Origin: Planctomycetota bacterium | Lineage (GTDB): Bacteria; Planctomycetota; Phycisphaerae; WQYP01 | Assembly (NCBI GenBank): GCA_021818445.1 | Contig: JAKAEB010000005.1 | Location: forward strand, 1-64,000 | Direction: 5' to 3' | DNA: 64,000 nt | In this document: piece after piece, positions 8,586 through 16,830 of the stretch | How positions within the stretch are numbered: the first letter of the stretch is position 1 | Layout: each line of letters starts with the position of its first letter | The notes under the pieces: generated by a model | Seen by the model: the letters and a program-made list of their open reading frames with translations, nothing else | Told to the model about the DNA's origin: nothing | The model's database searches: none | Program-made: the position numbers and the translations under genes

Positions 8586-10211
8586 ATGGAAGGTTTTATG
8601 GATGCCGCATTGTCGCAATCGAAACCATCGGCTGCTGATTTGGCCCGCCCCACCATGCCATTGCAGACTTTTTCCAACCCCGTCATCCGGGGGTTTAATC
8701 CCGATCCGAGCGTTTGCCGGGTCGGGGAGAATTTTTATCTGGTGACGAGCAGTTTTGAATTTTTCCCCGGTGTTCCGGTTTATCACAGCCGGGATTTGAT
8801 CCATTGGAAGTTGCTTGGACATTGTTTAACACGTCCAAGCCAGTTGCCGCTGGCGGGGGCCGCCGATTCTGGTGGAATTTATGCGCCGACCATCCGCCAT
8901 CATGCCGGACGTTATTACATGACGACTACAAACACGTCGCACGGCGGCAATTTTATTGTCTGGGCCTCTGATCCCGCAGGCCCATGGTCTGAACCGCTCT
9001 GGATTGAGCAAAAGGGGATCGATCCATCCCTCTGGTTTGATGATGACGGAAAGGTTTACTTTACGAGCAATGGCTCCCATTGGGCCGCTGAACGCGGAAT
9101 TTATCAGTGCGAAATTGATATCGACACCGGCAGGCGATTATCCGAGACGCGGCTGATATGGCGTGGTACGGGTGGAAGTTATCCTGAAGCCCCCCACCTT
9201 TTTCGGCACGGCGAGTTTTATTATCTGGTGATTGCCGAGGGAGGCACCGAGGCCTGCCACATGGTAACCATCGCTCGCAGCCGAAGCGCGTACGGTCCGT
9301 TTGAATCGTGTCCGCGCAATCCGATTCTGTCGAATCGATCATTGGAGAGCCCGATACAAAATACCGGGCACGCCGATCTGTTTGCCGACCAGAACGGCCG
9401 CTGGTGGGCGGTGTTTCTGGCGGTGCGGCCCCACGACGGGGTTCATCATTTGGGCCGTGAGACATGCTTAGCGGCGGTGCAATGGGATTCGGATGGCTGG
9501 CCGGTCATCAATGGTGGTGCGCGAATCACACTCAGGGGCGTAGGGCACCTGCCGGCTGGCGAACCGGGAATGGATAATGAGCCGGTGCATCGGATCATGG
9601 AGGGGTTTGGTGGCAACCAACTTTCCGCTGATTGGGTGTATTTGCGAAACCCGACGCCGCACCATTACAGCTTGCAATCTGATGTGCTGACGTTGCGGCC
9701 CACCGTCAACCATGTGGATATGACTGGTTCTCCGACTGCCATCTTCCGGCGACAAACGGACTTTGAGATGAATATGTCGGTGGTTGTAGATTTTGCCCCC
9801 GTGCAGCCTGGGCAGGAAGCCGGCTTGGTCATTTATCGCAGTACCCGTCATTACGCGCAAATGGCGGTTACGAGCAGCGGCCAAGGAAGACAGGTATTAC
9901 TTCGGCGCCGCATTGGGTCGATGGTGCAGGAAACGTGCGTGGATATTCCGGGCGGTCCGGTGATACTGGATGTGGCTGCCGACCGCCGGGGGTACAACTT
10001 CAGTTGGGGAATTGATGGCAGGGGGACGGGAGGCTCGCCATTAAGGTTTATGGGGCATCACGAATCGCGCTATCTTTCCAGTGAAGTGGCGGGCGGATAC
10101 ATCGGTGTCATGCCGGGGCTTTACGCGGCTGGCGCGCAAGGGGATGAAGAGCGGGAGCCGCCTTCAGCGGTGCTGAGCCATTTTCGCTATCGCTGCGCTA
10201 ATGGGAATTGA
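8586..10211 (+). CDS. GH43 family beta-xylosidase/arabinofuranosidase
   Basis: 541 residues with no signal peptide, so probably cytoplasmic. The five-bladed propeller domain of GH43 is clear. FNPDPS gives the base Asp40, GIDPSLWFDDDG gives Asp146 as pKa modulator, and YPEAPH gives the acid Glu201. The C-terminal half (about residues 330-535) matches the GH43-associated beta-sandwich, with the typical GLVIYRS segment. Start ATG at 8586; an in-frame ATG at 8598 with AAGG before it is an alternative. The enzyme would release xylose or arabinose from short oligosaccharides. It is the first gene of a plus-strand operon with a symporter and a GH3 enzyme, which fits uptake and then intracellular hydrolysis. 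Confidence 0.92.
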   Translation: MEGFMDAALSQSKPSAADLARPTMPLQTFSNPVIRGFNPDPSVCRVGENFYLVTSSFEFFPGVPVYHSRDLIHWKLLGHCLTRPSQLPLAGAADSGGIYAPTIRHHAGRYYMTTTNTSHGGNFIVWASDPAGPWSEPLWIEQKGIDPSLWFDDDGKVYFTSNGSHWAAERGIYQCEIDIDTGRRLSETRLIWRGTGGSYPEAPHLFRHGEFYYLVIAEGGTEACHMVTIARSRSAYGPFESCPRNPILSNRSLESPIQNTGHADLFADQNGRWWAVFLAVRPHDGVHHLGRETCLAAVQWDSDGWPVINGGARITLRGVGHLPAGEPGMDNEPVHRIMEGFGGNQLSADWVYLRNPTPHHYSLQSDVLTLRPTVNHVDMTGSPTAIFRRQTDFEMNMSVVVDFAPVQPGQEAGLVIYRSTRHYAQMAVTSSGQGRQVLLRRRIGSMVQETCVDIPGGPVILDVAADRRGYNFSWGIDGRGTGGSPLRFMGHHESRYLSSEVAGGYIGVMPGLYAAGAQGDEEREPPSAVLSHFRYRCANGN

Positions 10212-10287
10212 CCCCGGGTTGCCGACACCGTGCATCGGTGCCATGGTCGGTGCCGTAGCTTGACACCAGATGGTTCGCGGAGAGTAC

Positions 10288-12498
10288 ATGTTTGGGATAT
10301 CAATTTTAGATATTGTTGTGCTGGTTTCGGCCTGCGTTGTCACCATCATAGTCGGTATCGTTGCGTCGCGACGGGTGAAGGGCGAAACCGATTATTACCT
10401 CGCCGGGCGCAAGCTGGGGGCATTTCTTCAATTCTTCATGAATTTTGGCATGATGACGGATTCCAGCGGTGCACCGGTGACCGCCTCGGCGGTGTATCAA
10501 AGCGGCGTCAGCGGAATGTGGCTGTCGTACCAACCATTATTTAATACGCCATTTTTCTGGTTTACATCTGTCTGGTGGCGGCGGACGCGTCTGATCACGG
10601 CTCCGGATCAATTCATGGAGCGGTTTAATTCCCGTCCGCTGGCGATGGCAATGTCCGTTTACGCCATCCTGATTGCCGTTATGACCATCTCGCTGGGAAA
10701 TATCATCGCATACAATGTGGCATCGGCGATGTTCATCAAGCCGGCAAGTCAGTACACGGCGTCGGAAAAAACAATGATTCAACAATACCACCGCTATCGG
10801 GTGCTGCGGGGCGAATATGAATCGGCCACCCTGTCGCCACGGCAGCTTCCCGAGTACCGGAAATTGCGTTCCATGCGGGAGGCGAATCTGCTGCGGTCCA
10901 GCGTGTCATATGTGCATCAGGTGCCTTTTTATCTGGTATTTGTAGGGATAATCGCATCGTACATTATTCTCGGGGGCGTTCGCGCCGCAGCCTATACCGA
11001 CGCGATACAAGGGATGCTTATTCTGGCTTTTTCGGTATTGCTTATACCGATGGGTCTTAAAGTGGTGGGCGGTTTTGCCGGGCTGCACCATGCACTGGCG
11101 GCAAGTAATTTTGATATTTTTGGCGGCGGCTCGCACAGCGGTCTGCAGGAATGGACATGGTATTCAATTGCGGCTTTTGTGCTGCTTGGGGTGGTATCGA
11201 ATCTATTTCCCAACGGCGTGTCGATAACGGGTCGCGATGAAAAGGCGATTCGCATCGGTGTGCTGGGAGGTGCGTTCACCAAACGCTTTGTCATGATTCT
11301 CTGGGCATTGTGCGGGCTGATCGCGCTGGCGATATTTCATGGCACGCATCAGTTGTCCAATCCGGATCATGCGTGGGGCGCGTTGTCAAAACAGTTGCTG
11401 GGGCCGGGCCTGCTGGGACTTATGATTGCGGGGCTACTGCTGGGACATATGCCCAACATGGGCAATTATGCAGTCATTTTTGCCTCCACATTCAATCGCA
11501 ATGTCTATGAGCCTATCGTGCGCGGCCGCAGCGCCGGACACTACATGCTGGTGGCCAAAGCTGCGACGGGGGTCATTCTGGGGGTGAGTATTCTGGGGGC
11601 TATTTTCTTCGGAAGCATAGCCCCGCTGTGGATTCAGATTGTCGCGCTTAACGCCTTTCTGGGTGCCACGGGAGTGATGATGTTTGCATGGCGACGATTC
11701 AGCGCCTTGGCGGCAGGCCTCGCCTGGATTATCTGGATTGGAATTTTCAGCGTTCTGCCATGGGCGATCGGCAATATACCTGTGCTTGCACAATCCAGGG
11801 CGCTGACCATTGAGGCATCTATCAAGTTGCCGATCAAGTCTACCGCCGGCGCTGCGCCTGAATACATCACGGATAATCACCCGATATTCTTTGCAAGCCT
11901 CCGTCATGTGGACGCCACCAACCCGCGTTCCCCCATTGAAGGGCATGGTCGCTTCCGCATGGAACTTTATACCCTTTCGCTGGTGGGGCTGCCGGTAAAA
12001 CAACTTTCGGTGGCTGAGATACGCGCTATTGACTGGCTCTTCGACGCCTTGGCACCACTGGTATTGATGTTTATTCTGGGCATGCTGTTTCCGAGCCGTG
12101 AAAGCCGCAAACGCCGGGCAAAACTGTTACCCCATGGCAACTCTCCCGCGCCCGCGGACGGTTCGCCGGATGCGGAGGCCTATGCTGCGGCGGTTATGCG
12201 TGGCAACTTAAGTCTGCTGCTGGCAAGGAGGGAGACAGCCGAGCAGGCGTGCCTGCGGGTGGACCGCTTTTATGCCAAATTTCGCACGCCCGTACCGCCG
12301 GACGCAAAAGATGAGGAGGCGGAATTGGCGGAGAGCTTTCGGCATCCCGACCGCTTTGATCACCTGAAGATGTTTCCGAATTCAGACTGGGAGTTTACGC
12401 GACCAAGTTGGCGCGACACTGTGGGCTTTGCCGCGTGCTGGGCGGGTGTGGTGGTGGTATTGATTGTACTCTGGTGGGTCATGCAGATCGGGAGCTAG
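10288..12498 (+). CDS. Sodium:solute symporter (SSS family), probable sugar transporter
   Basis: 736 residues with about 13 hydrophobic helices. The N-terminus (ISILDIVVLVSACVVTII, then RRVKGETDYYLAGRKLG) and NFGMMTDSSGAPVTASAVYQ are typical of SSS transporters. GGVRAAAYTDAIQG is the conserved mid-protein helix motif. Start ATG at 10288 has GGAGAG five bases upstream; an upstream GTG or ATG is less likely. Two oddities are a hydrophilic insertion of about 60 residues (about residues 155-215, charged and Arg/Glu rich) between early helices, and a long soluble C-terminal region (about residues 610-710). Placed between GH43 and GH3 genes, it most likely imports an oligosaccharide or monosaccharide with sodium, standing in for the absent TonB/SusC route. 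Confidence 0.9.
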   Translation: MFGISILDIVVLVSACVVTIIVGIVASRRVKGETDYYLAGRKLGAFLQFFMNFGMMTDSSGAPVTASAVYQSGVSGMWLSYQPLFNTPFFWFTSVWWRRTRLITAPDQFMERFNSRPLAMAMSVYAILIAVMTISLGNIIAYNVASAMFIKPASQYTASEKTMIQQYHRYRVLRGEYESATLSPRQLPEYRKLRSMREANLLRSSVSYVHQVPFYLVFVGIIASYIILGGVRAAAYTDAIQGMLILAFSVLLIPMGLKVVGGFAGLHHALAASNFDIFGGGSHSGLQEWTWYSIAAFVLLGVVSNLFPNGVSITGRDEKAIRIGVLGGAFTKRFVMILWALCGLIALAIFHGTHQLSNPDHAWGALSKQLLGPGLLGLMIAGLLLGHMPNMGNYAVIFASTFNRNVYEPIVRGRSAGHYMLVAKAATGVILGVSILGAIFFGSIAPLWIQIVALNAFLGATGVMMFAWRRFSALAAGLAWIIWIGIFSVLPWAIGNIPVLAQSRALTIEASIKLPIKSTAGAAPEYITDNHPIFFASLRHVDATNPRSPIEGHGRFRMELYTLSLVGLPVKQLSVAEIRAIDWLFDALAPLVLMFILGMLFPSRESRKRRAKLLPHGNSPAPADGSPDAEAYAAAVMRGNLSLLLARRETAEQACLRVDRFYAKFRTPVPPDAKDEEAELAESFRHPDRFDHLKMFPNSDWEFTRPSWRDTVGFAACWAGVVVVLIVLWWVMQIGS

Positions 12499-12598
12499 AA
12501 ATTTGCCTGAGTAATAACAGGGGCTGCGATTATCTGTACAGCCTCCCGGGCTTCCATGATTGTCAGATATGAAACCGGTCACGACGAAAGGTAGATTC

Positions 12599-14719
12599 AT
12601 GCGGGCGGCGAATCAAAAGCCATTTTTAAATGTAAAACTTCCGTTGGAAGAACGCATCAGCGACCTGCTGGAGAGGCTCTCCGTGGAGGAAAAAATCGCT
12701 CTTATGATGGATGAATCGCCGGGAGTGGCAAGGCTGAGTATCCCTCCATACAAATGGTGGAACGAGTGTCTTCACGGCGTGGCGCGCGCAGGCCGCGCGA
12801 CAGTGTTCCCACAGGCGATTGGGCTGGCCGCCACCTTCAACCCGACTTTAATTCGACGGATCGGCGAGGCGATTTCAGCGGAAGCCCGCGCGAAACACCA
12901 CGAGGCGATGCGCGAGCACCGCCACCAGCGCTACACCGGACTGACATTCTGGACACCTAATATCAATATATTCCGCGATCCGCGGTGGGGACGCGGTCAG
13001 GAAACCTACGGAGAAGACCCACATCTCACGGCAACCATGGGTATGGCCATCGTGCGGGGATTGCAGGGCAATGACCCACATAGGCTGCGGGTAGCTGCGT
13101 GCGCCAAACATTACGCGGTTCACAGTGGCCCCGAGCAAATACGGCACGGTTTTGATGCCAAGGTTTCCGCCTTTGATCTCGCGGACACCTATTTGTATGC
13201 GTTTGGGCAATTGGTGCACGGCGGCGTTGAAAGCGTTATGTGCGCGTACAACCGGGTTAATGGCGAGCCGTGTTGTGGCAACACGGAGCTGCTTGACGGT
13301 TATCTGCGGAAGCGCTGGGGCTTTAAGGGACATGTGGTGTCCGACTGCGGCGCGATTGACGATTTTCACCGGCAACATGGCGTGACCCGTACCGCCGAGG
13401 AATCTGCGGCCAAAGCCCTGTTAGCCGGCTGCGACCTTAATTGCGGTACAACCTATCAGGCGCTGCGTGGAGCATTGAGCCGCAGGCTTATAAGCGAAGA
13501 CGATATAAATCGGTCATTGCGGCGATTGCTGCGAACCGGGATGAAATTGGGAATGTTTGACCGATCGGATTCCAGTTCCACACCCCAATTCTCAACCCGG
13601 CTGATCGGCTGCGATCGGCACCGCAAACTGGCAAGGGAGGCGGCGCGGCAATCGATAGTCCTGCTGAAAAACGAAAGAAATCTCCTGCCGCTGGATCCGA
13701 AGGCTCCCATGTACACGGTGGCCGGTCCCGCCGCCGCAGATGGCGAAGTGCTGCTGGGAAATTATTCCGGCTTATCCGACAAGATGACCAGTATATTATC
13801 GGGAATTACAAGCCGGGTGTCCGCTACGACAACGATTTATTATGCGGCGTCGTGCCAGTATGACAGAGGGCCGGACGCACCTCCGATGCAACTGCAAATG
13901 GAAAGCGTGCAGGCGGCGGCGGTCATTGCGGTGATGGGTATTTCACCGCTGTTTGAGGGGGAAGAGGGCGATGCCATCGCCAATGTTGATGCCGGCGATC
14001 GGCTGGATTGTTCCCTGCCGACGGCGCAGATATCCATGCTGGCCGCATTGAAAAAAATCGGTCGCCCACTGGTGTTGATTCTGACCGGCGGGAGTCCCAT
14101 TATCTCACCGGAAATCTATGCCATGGCTGACGCGGTGCTCTGGGCCTGGTATCCCGGACAGGAGGGTGGCCACGGGGTAGCCGATGTATTATTTGGAGAT
14201 GTATCACCGAGTGGAAGGCTACCGATCACATTTCCGCGATCGATCAAGGATCTGCCAGCGTATGACAACTACGCTATGGAGGGCCGCACATACCGATACA
14301 GCCGTGCGGAGCCTCTGTATCCCTTTGGGTTCGGGCTGTCATATACACGGTTCAGATATTCCCGTTTGAGGGTATCCAAAAAACGGATCAAGGCGGGAGA
14401 GACCATAACCGCCGAGGTGGCGGTAACCAATTCAGGCCAGCGTGAGGGGGATGAGGTGGTGCAGTTGTATGTTCGGCGTTCGCAGGGCAGGCCGGTTGTC
14501 GCCCTGCGCGATTTCCGGCGGGTGAAGATAGCTGCGGGCCAGACCGCGAAAGTTAGCTTTCAAATAACGCCTGAGATGCTGGGGACATTTGACGACAGAG
14601 GTGAACCGATTTGCCCGACCGGCAGATTGGACTTGATCATATCCGGCGCAGCGCCAGTGGAGCGCAGCGTTGCGCTTGGCAGCGCCAAGCCTGCAGTCGC
14701 CGAGGTGACGATTGTTTAG
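12599..14719 (+). CDS. GH3 family beta-glucosidase/beta-xylosidase
   Basis: 706 residues, no signal peptide. The N-terminal barrel carries KHYAVHSGPE (Lys170-His171) and VVSDCGAIDDF with nucleophile Asp249. The alpha/beta sandwich domain with WAWYPGQEGG follows, then a C-terminal fibronectin-III-like domain (about residues 600-690). ATG at 12599 is chosen because AAAGG lies seven bases upstream; TTG at 12560 and ATG at 12569 are possible but lack a good ribosome site. The sequence resembles xylan 1,4-beta-xylosidases of GH3 (PYKWWNECLHGVAR near residue 50). Together with the GH43 enzyme it would finish breakdown of imported xylo-oligosaccharides in the cytoplasm. Confidence 0.92.
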   Translation: MRAANQKPFLNVKLPLEERISDLLERLSVEEKIALMMDESPGVARLSIPPYKWWNECLHGVARAGRATVFPQAIGLAATFNPTLIRRIGEAISAEARAKHHEAMREHRHQRYTGLTFWTPNINIFRDPRWGRGQETYGEDPHLTATMGMAIVRGLQGNDPHRLRVAACAKHYAVHSGPEQIRHGFDAKVSAFDLADTYLYAFGQLVHGGVESVMCAYNRVNGEPCCGNTELLDGYLRKRWGFKGHVVSDCGAIDDFHRQHGVTRTAEESAAKALLAGCDLNCGTTYQALRGALSRRLISEDDINRSLRRLLRTGMKLGMFDRSDSSSTPQFSTRLIGCDRHRKLAREAARQSIVLLKNERNLLPLDPKAPMYTVAGPAAADGEVLLGNYSGLSDKMTSILSGITSRVSATTTIYYAASCQYDRGPDAPPMQLQMESVQAAAVIAVMGISPLFEGEEGDAIANVDAGDRLDCSLPTAQISMLAALKKIGRPLVLILTGGSPIISPEIYAMADAVLWAWYPGQEGGHGVADVLFGDVSPSGRLPITFPRSIKDLPAYDNYAMEGRTYRYSRAEPLYPFGFGLSYTRFRYSRLRVSKKRIKAGETITAEVAVTNSGQREGDEVVQLYVRRSQGRPVVALRDFRRVKIAAGQTAKVSFQITPEMLGTFDDRGEPICPTGRLDLIISGAAPVERSVALGSAKPAVAEVTIV

Positions 14720-14828
14720 AAGGCCGGCAGCGGTGGTATTGAAATCCGGTATTGCCTTGCCATTTTTCATCGATCTAATCACGTCGCATGGCGGTGTGCG
14801 GCCGTCAACAGGAATCAGGAGGTGTTTC

Positions 14829-16475
14829 ATGCGTAGCGAACCCCGGTACTGGAAAATAATAATTTTGGTATGGGCGGTCATGGCCGGTCTGGTTGCGGCA
14901 GGGCCAGCACGCGCCGGAATCTGGCAGTTTTCGGTTAAGACCGGCGTGCAGCATGGCCGGGCGTATTTATGGATACCATCCCATTGCAAGCATGTGCGTG
15001 GAATTATATTGGGTCAGCAGGTCATACTGGAAAAGCCCTTCATGGAGGACAAAAACATACGCGCGGCGGCCCGGGCGGAAAATCTGGCCGAAGTGATCAT
15101 ATCCCCATGGATCGTTAATTACTTGAACAAACCGAACTATAAGGCGCAGGTGGCCGGTTTATACCGTGTGCTGGCCAAGCTTGCCAAAAAATCGGGTTAT
15201 GGAGAGATTGCCCATGCGCCGTTCATAATTGTGGGCCACTCCGGTGGTGGTATTCTGCCATGGCGCATGGCTTATTACGACCGGCATCAGGTGATTGCCA
15301 TCGTCACCCTTCACTCCGCACCGGCGCTGCCAACATTTTGGAACCGCAATGCCACGGCCAATGGCGTGCCGACATTGGCGGTGAGTGGTCAGTATGAAAG
15401 TTGGAACAGCCCGGTGCATTCATTGCAATGGCATGTAAGCTGGGTGCGGGGACTGCTGCTGTATTTTCGGGGATATTGGAGCCGGGCCATGGTGAGTGAA
15501 ATCGTGGAGCCAGGAGCCGGCCATTTTTCGTTGACGCCGACACTTACGCGTTACATCGGCGAATTCATCCGGCAGGCCACCAAGGAACGTCTGCCGGCCC
15601 GGATCGGCAAAAATGGCCGTCCCGTACTACGCCACATACCCTTAAAAACGGGTTGGCTGGGGGATGTTCAACTGCTGCGCCCGGCCATATTTCCGCCGGC
15701 ACCGTATGCCCAGTACAAGGGTGAACCGCAACTGGCATTCTGGTTTCTGGATAAAAAACTCGCCATAGATGGTGAAAATTTCGAGGCGCGGCGTCGATCG
15801 AAGCGTGATCAGCGCATCACTTTCGTGCAGAATGGCAAGCCTGTTAAGCCGGGTTGGCTCGAGCCGCTGAAGTTTCAGCCCACAGGCAATGGCATGATAT
15901 TCAAGGTGCATGCGGCATTTCTCAAGGCCAAACCCGTCGGTGGTTCAGATCCCGGCAAGCCGTTGGGGCATGGGCCAGGGCCGATCCGATTCCGCCTGAT
16001 CGGAGGGTGGAATGGCGGCGGTCGGCAGGTGGGACCGAACGAATTCGAGATTCATTTCAGCAATTTTGGCATTCATAGCTGGCGGGCACGATCGATGATG
16101 ATCATGGCGTATGTAAGGGGAAACAAGAAATGGGCTTACGCCGAGCAGGCGGGTGGCATTACATTTCCTAATTTTTTAGTGCATGGAGCGAAACAGCATC
16201 TTGACTTCCCCAAAATAAACAATGTCGTAGCCGGAACAAAGACCCTTCCACTTAAGGCGGTTGCAAGTTCCGGTCTGCCCGTAAGCTATTACATTACCAG
16301 TGGCCCGGCCCGCGTGCGTGGGGGCCAGATCATTTTTACGCGTATCCCGCCGCGGGCGAAGTTTCCCGTGGCAGTGCGTATCACCGCGTATCAATGGGGG
16401 CGGCCGCTACCGCCTTTGGTTGCCAGCGCGCGGCCAATTACGCAAACTTTTTATATTCTGCGTCACGCCCAATGA
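14829..16475 (+). CDS. Secreted alpha/beta hydrolase with unknown C-terminal domain
   Basis: 548 residues. AGGAGGTG stands six bases before ATG at 14829, making this start clear although the frame is open further upstream. Residues 1-29 are a signal peptide (ends PARA). The hydrolase domain spans about 30-290, with IIVGHSGGG giving nucleophile Ser138 and a candidate His in GAGHFSLTP. Residues about 300-548 form a second region rich in beta-strand patterns that is shared with the truncated paralogue at 1-1138. The family is not one I can name precisely; it resembles uncharacterised planctomycete hydrolases. As the last gene of the GH43-symporter-GH3 operon it may remove ester groups outside the cell before uptake. 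Confidence 0.85.
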   Translation: MRSEPRYWKIIILVWAVMAGLVAAGPARAGIWQFSVKTGVQHGRAYLWIPSHCKHVRGIILGQQVILEKPFMEDKNIRAAARAENLAEVIISPWIVNYLNKPNYKAQVAGLYRVLAKLAKKSGYGEIAHAPFIIVGHSGGGILPWRMAYYDRHQVIAIVTLHSAPALPTFWNRNATANGVPTLAVSGQYESWNSPVHSLQWHVSWVRGLLLYFRGYWSRAMVSEIVEPGAGHFSLTPTLTRYIGEFIRQATKERLPARIGKNGRPVLRHIPLKTGWLGDVQLLRPAIFPPAPYAQYKGEPQLAFWFLDKKLAIDGENFEARRRSKRDQRITFVQNGKPVKPGWLEPLKFQPTGNGMIFKVHAAFLKAKPVGGSDPGKPLGHGPGPIRFRLIGGWNGGGRQVGPNEFEIHFSNFGIHSWRARSMMIMAYVRGNKKWAYAEQAGGITFPNFLVHGAKQHLDFPKINNVVAGTKTLPLKAVASSGLPVSYYITSGPARVRGGQIIFTRIPPRAKFPVAVRITAYQWGRPLPPLVASARPITQTFYILRHAQ

Positions 16476-16568
16476 CATATCAAACGGCCGTGTTGCGGGG
16501 CGTAGGCGGCCCTCTGCGCAGGTCAGGGCGGGTGTATTATTGTGCGTCCCCACGGCGATGCCTATGGA

Positions 16569-16586
16569 AACGTGAATTCGGGATAA
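16569..16586 (+). repeat. Solitary terminal repeat of the TIR element family
   Basis: AACGTGAATTCGGGATAAG matches the outer end of the elements at 28321 and 16703 almost exactly, and the match continues for about ten bases (GGAATTCCG against GGAATCACG). No partner end is found at the expected distance, so this is either a fragment or one end of a disrupted copy. Confidence 0.55.
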
Positions 16587-16627
16587 GGAATTCCGTAGCT
16601 TTGTTTATTCAGGTTGGTACGTTCATC

Positions 16628-16702
16628 GTGGCACAGACATTCCTCTCTGTGGCGCTTTATTCCGGGCTAAATCACAGGCAAGAATGCCTGTGTCACCTTG
16701 GT
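16628..16702. repeat. Palindromic interspersed repeat
   Basis: Two short inverted repeats in a row: ACAGAC-ATTCCTC-TCTGTGG (16633-16652) and ACAGGC-AAGAAT-GCCTGT (16674-16691). They sit between two ends of the TIR family in the gap downstream of two convergent operons. The form resembles dispersed palindromic repeats; only one copy is seen here. Confidence 0.45.
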
Positions 16703-16810
16703 TAAAGTGAATTCGGGATAAGCCTTTTTGCCGCCCGCTCGCCGGCCGGTTGCTTGAAACATCGCCAGAAAAATTTGTTAACCATGACTTTTTATCCCGA
16801 ACTCACGTTA
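16703..16810 (-). mobile_element. Short TIR element (MITE-like), inverted copy
   Basis: Starts TA-AAGTGAATTCGGGATAAG and ends TTATCCCGAACTCACGT-TA, so TA flanks both sides. Read on the minus strand it matches the nested element at 5257-5363 along its full length. It lies between the convergent ends of two glycan operons (16475 and 16831), where insertion does no harm. Confidence 0.8.
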
Positions 16811-16830
16811 TGGAACGTTCGACGCGGATG

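Noticed and set aside
11434..12003. A 189-residue minus-strand open frame
   Set aside because: Antisense of the symporter; no ribosome site or motif.
12506..12530. GAGTAATAACAGGG occurs here and again near 50844
   Set aside because: Shared stretch is too short to call a repeat family from two copies.
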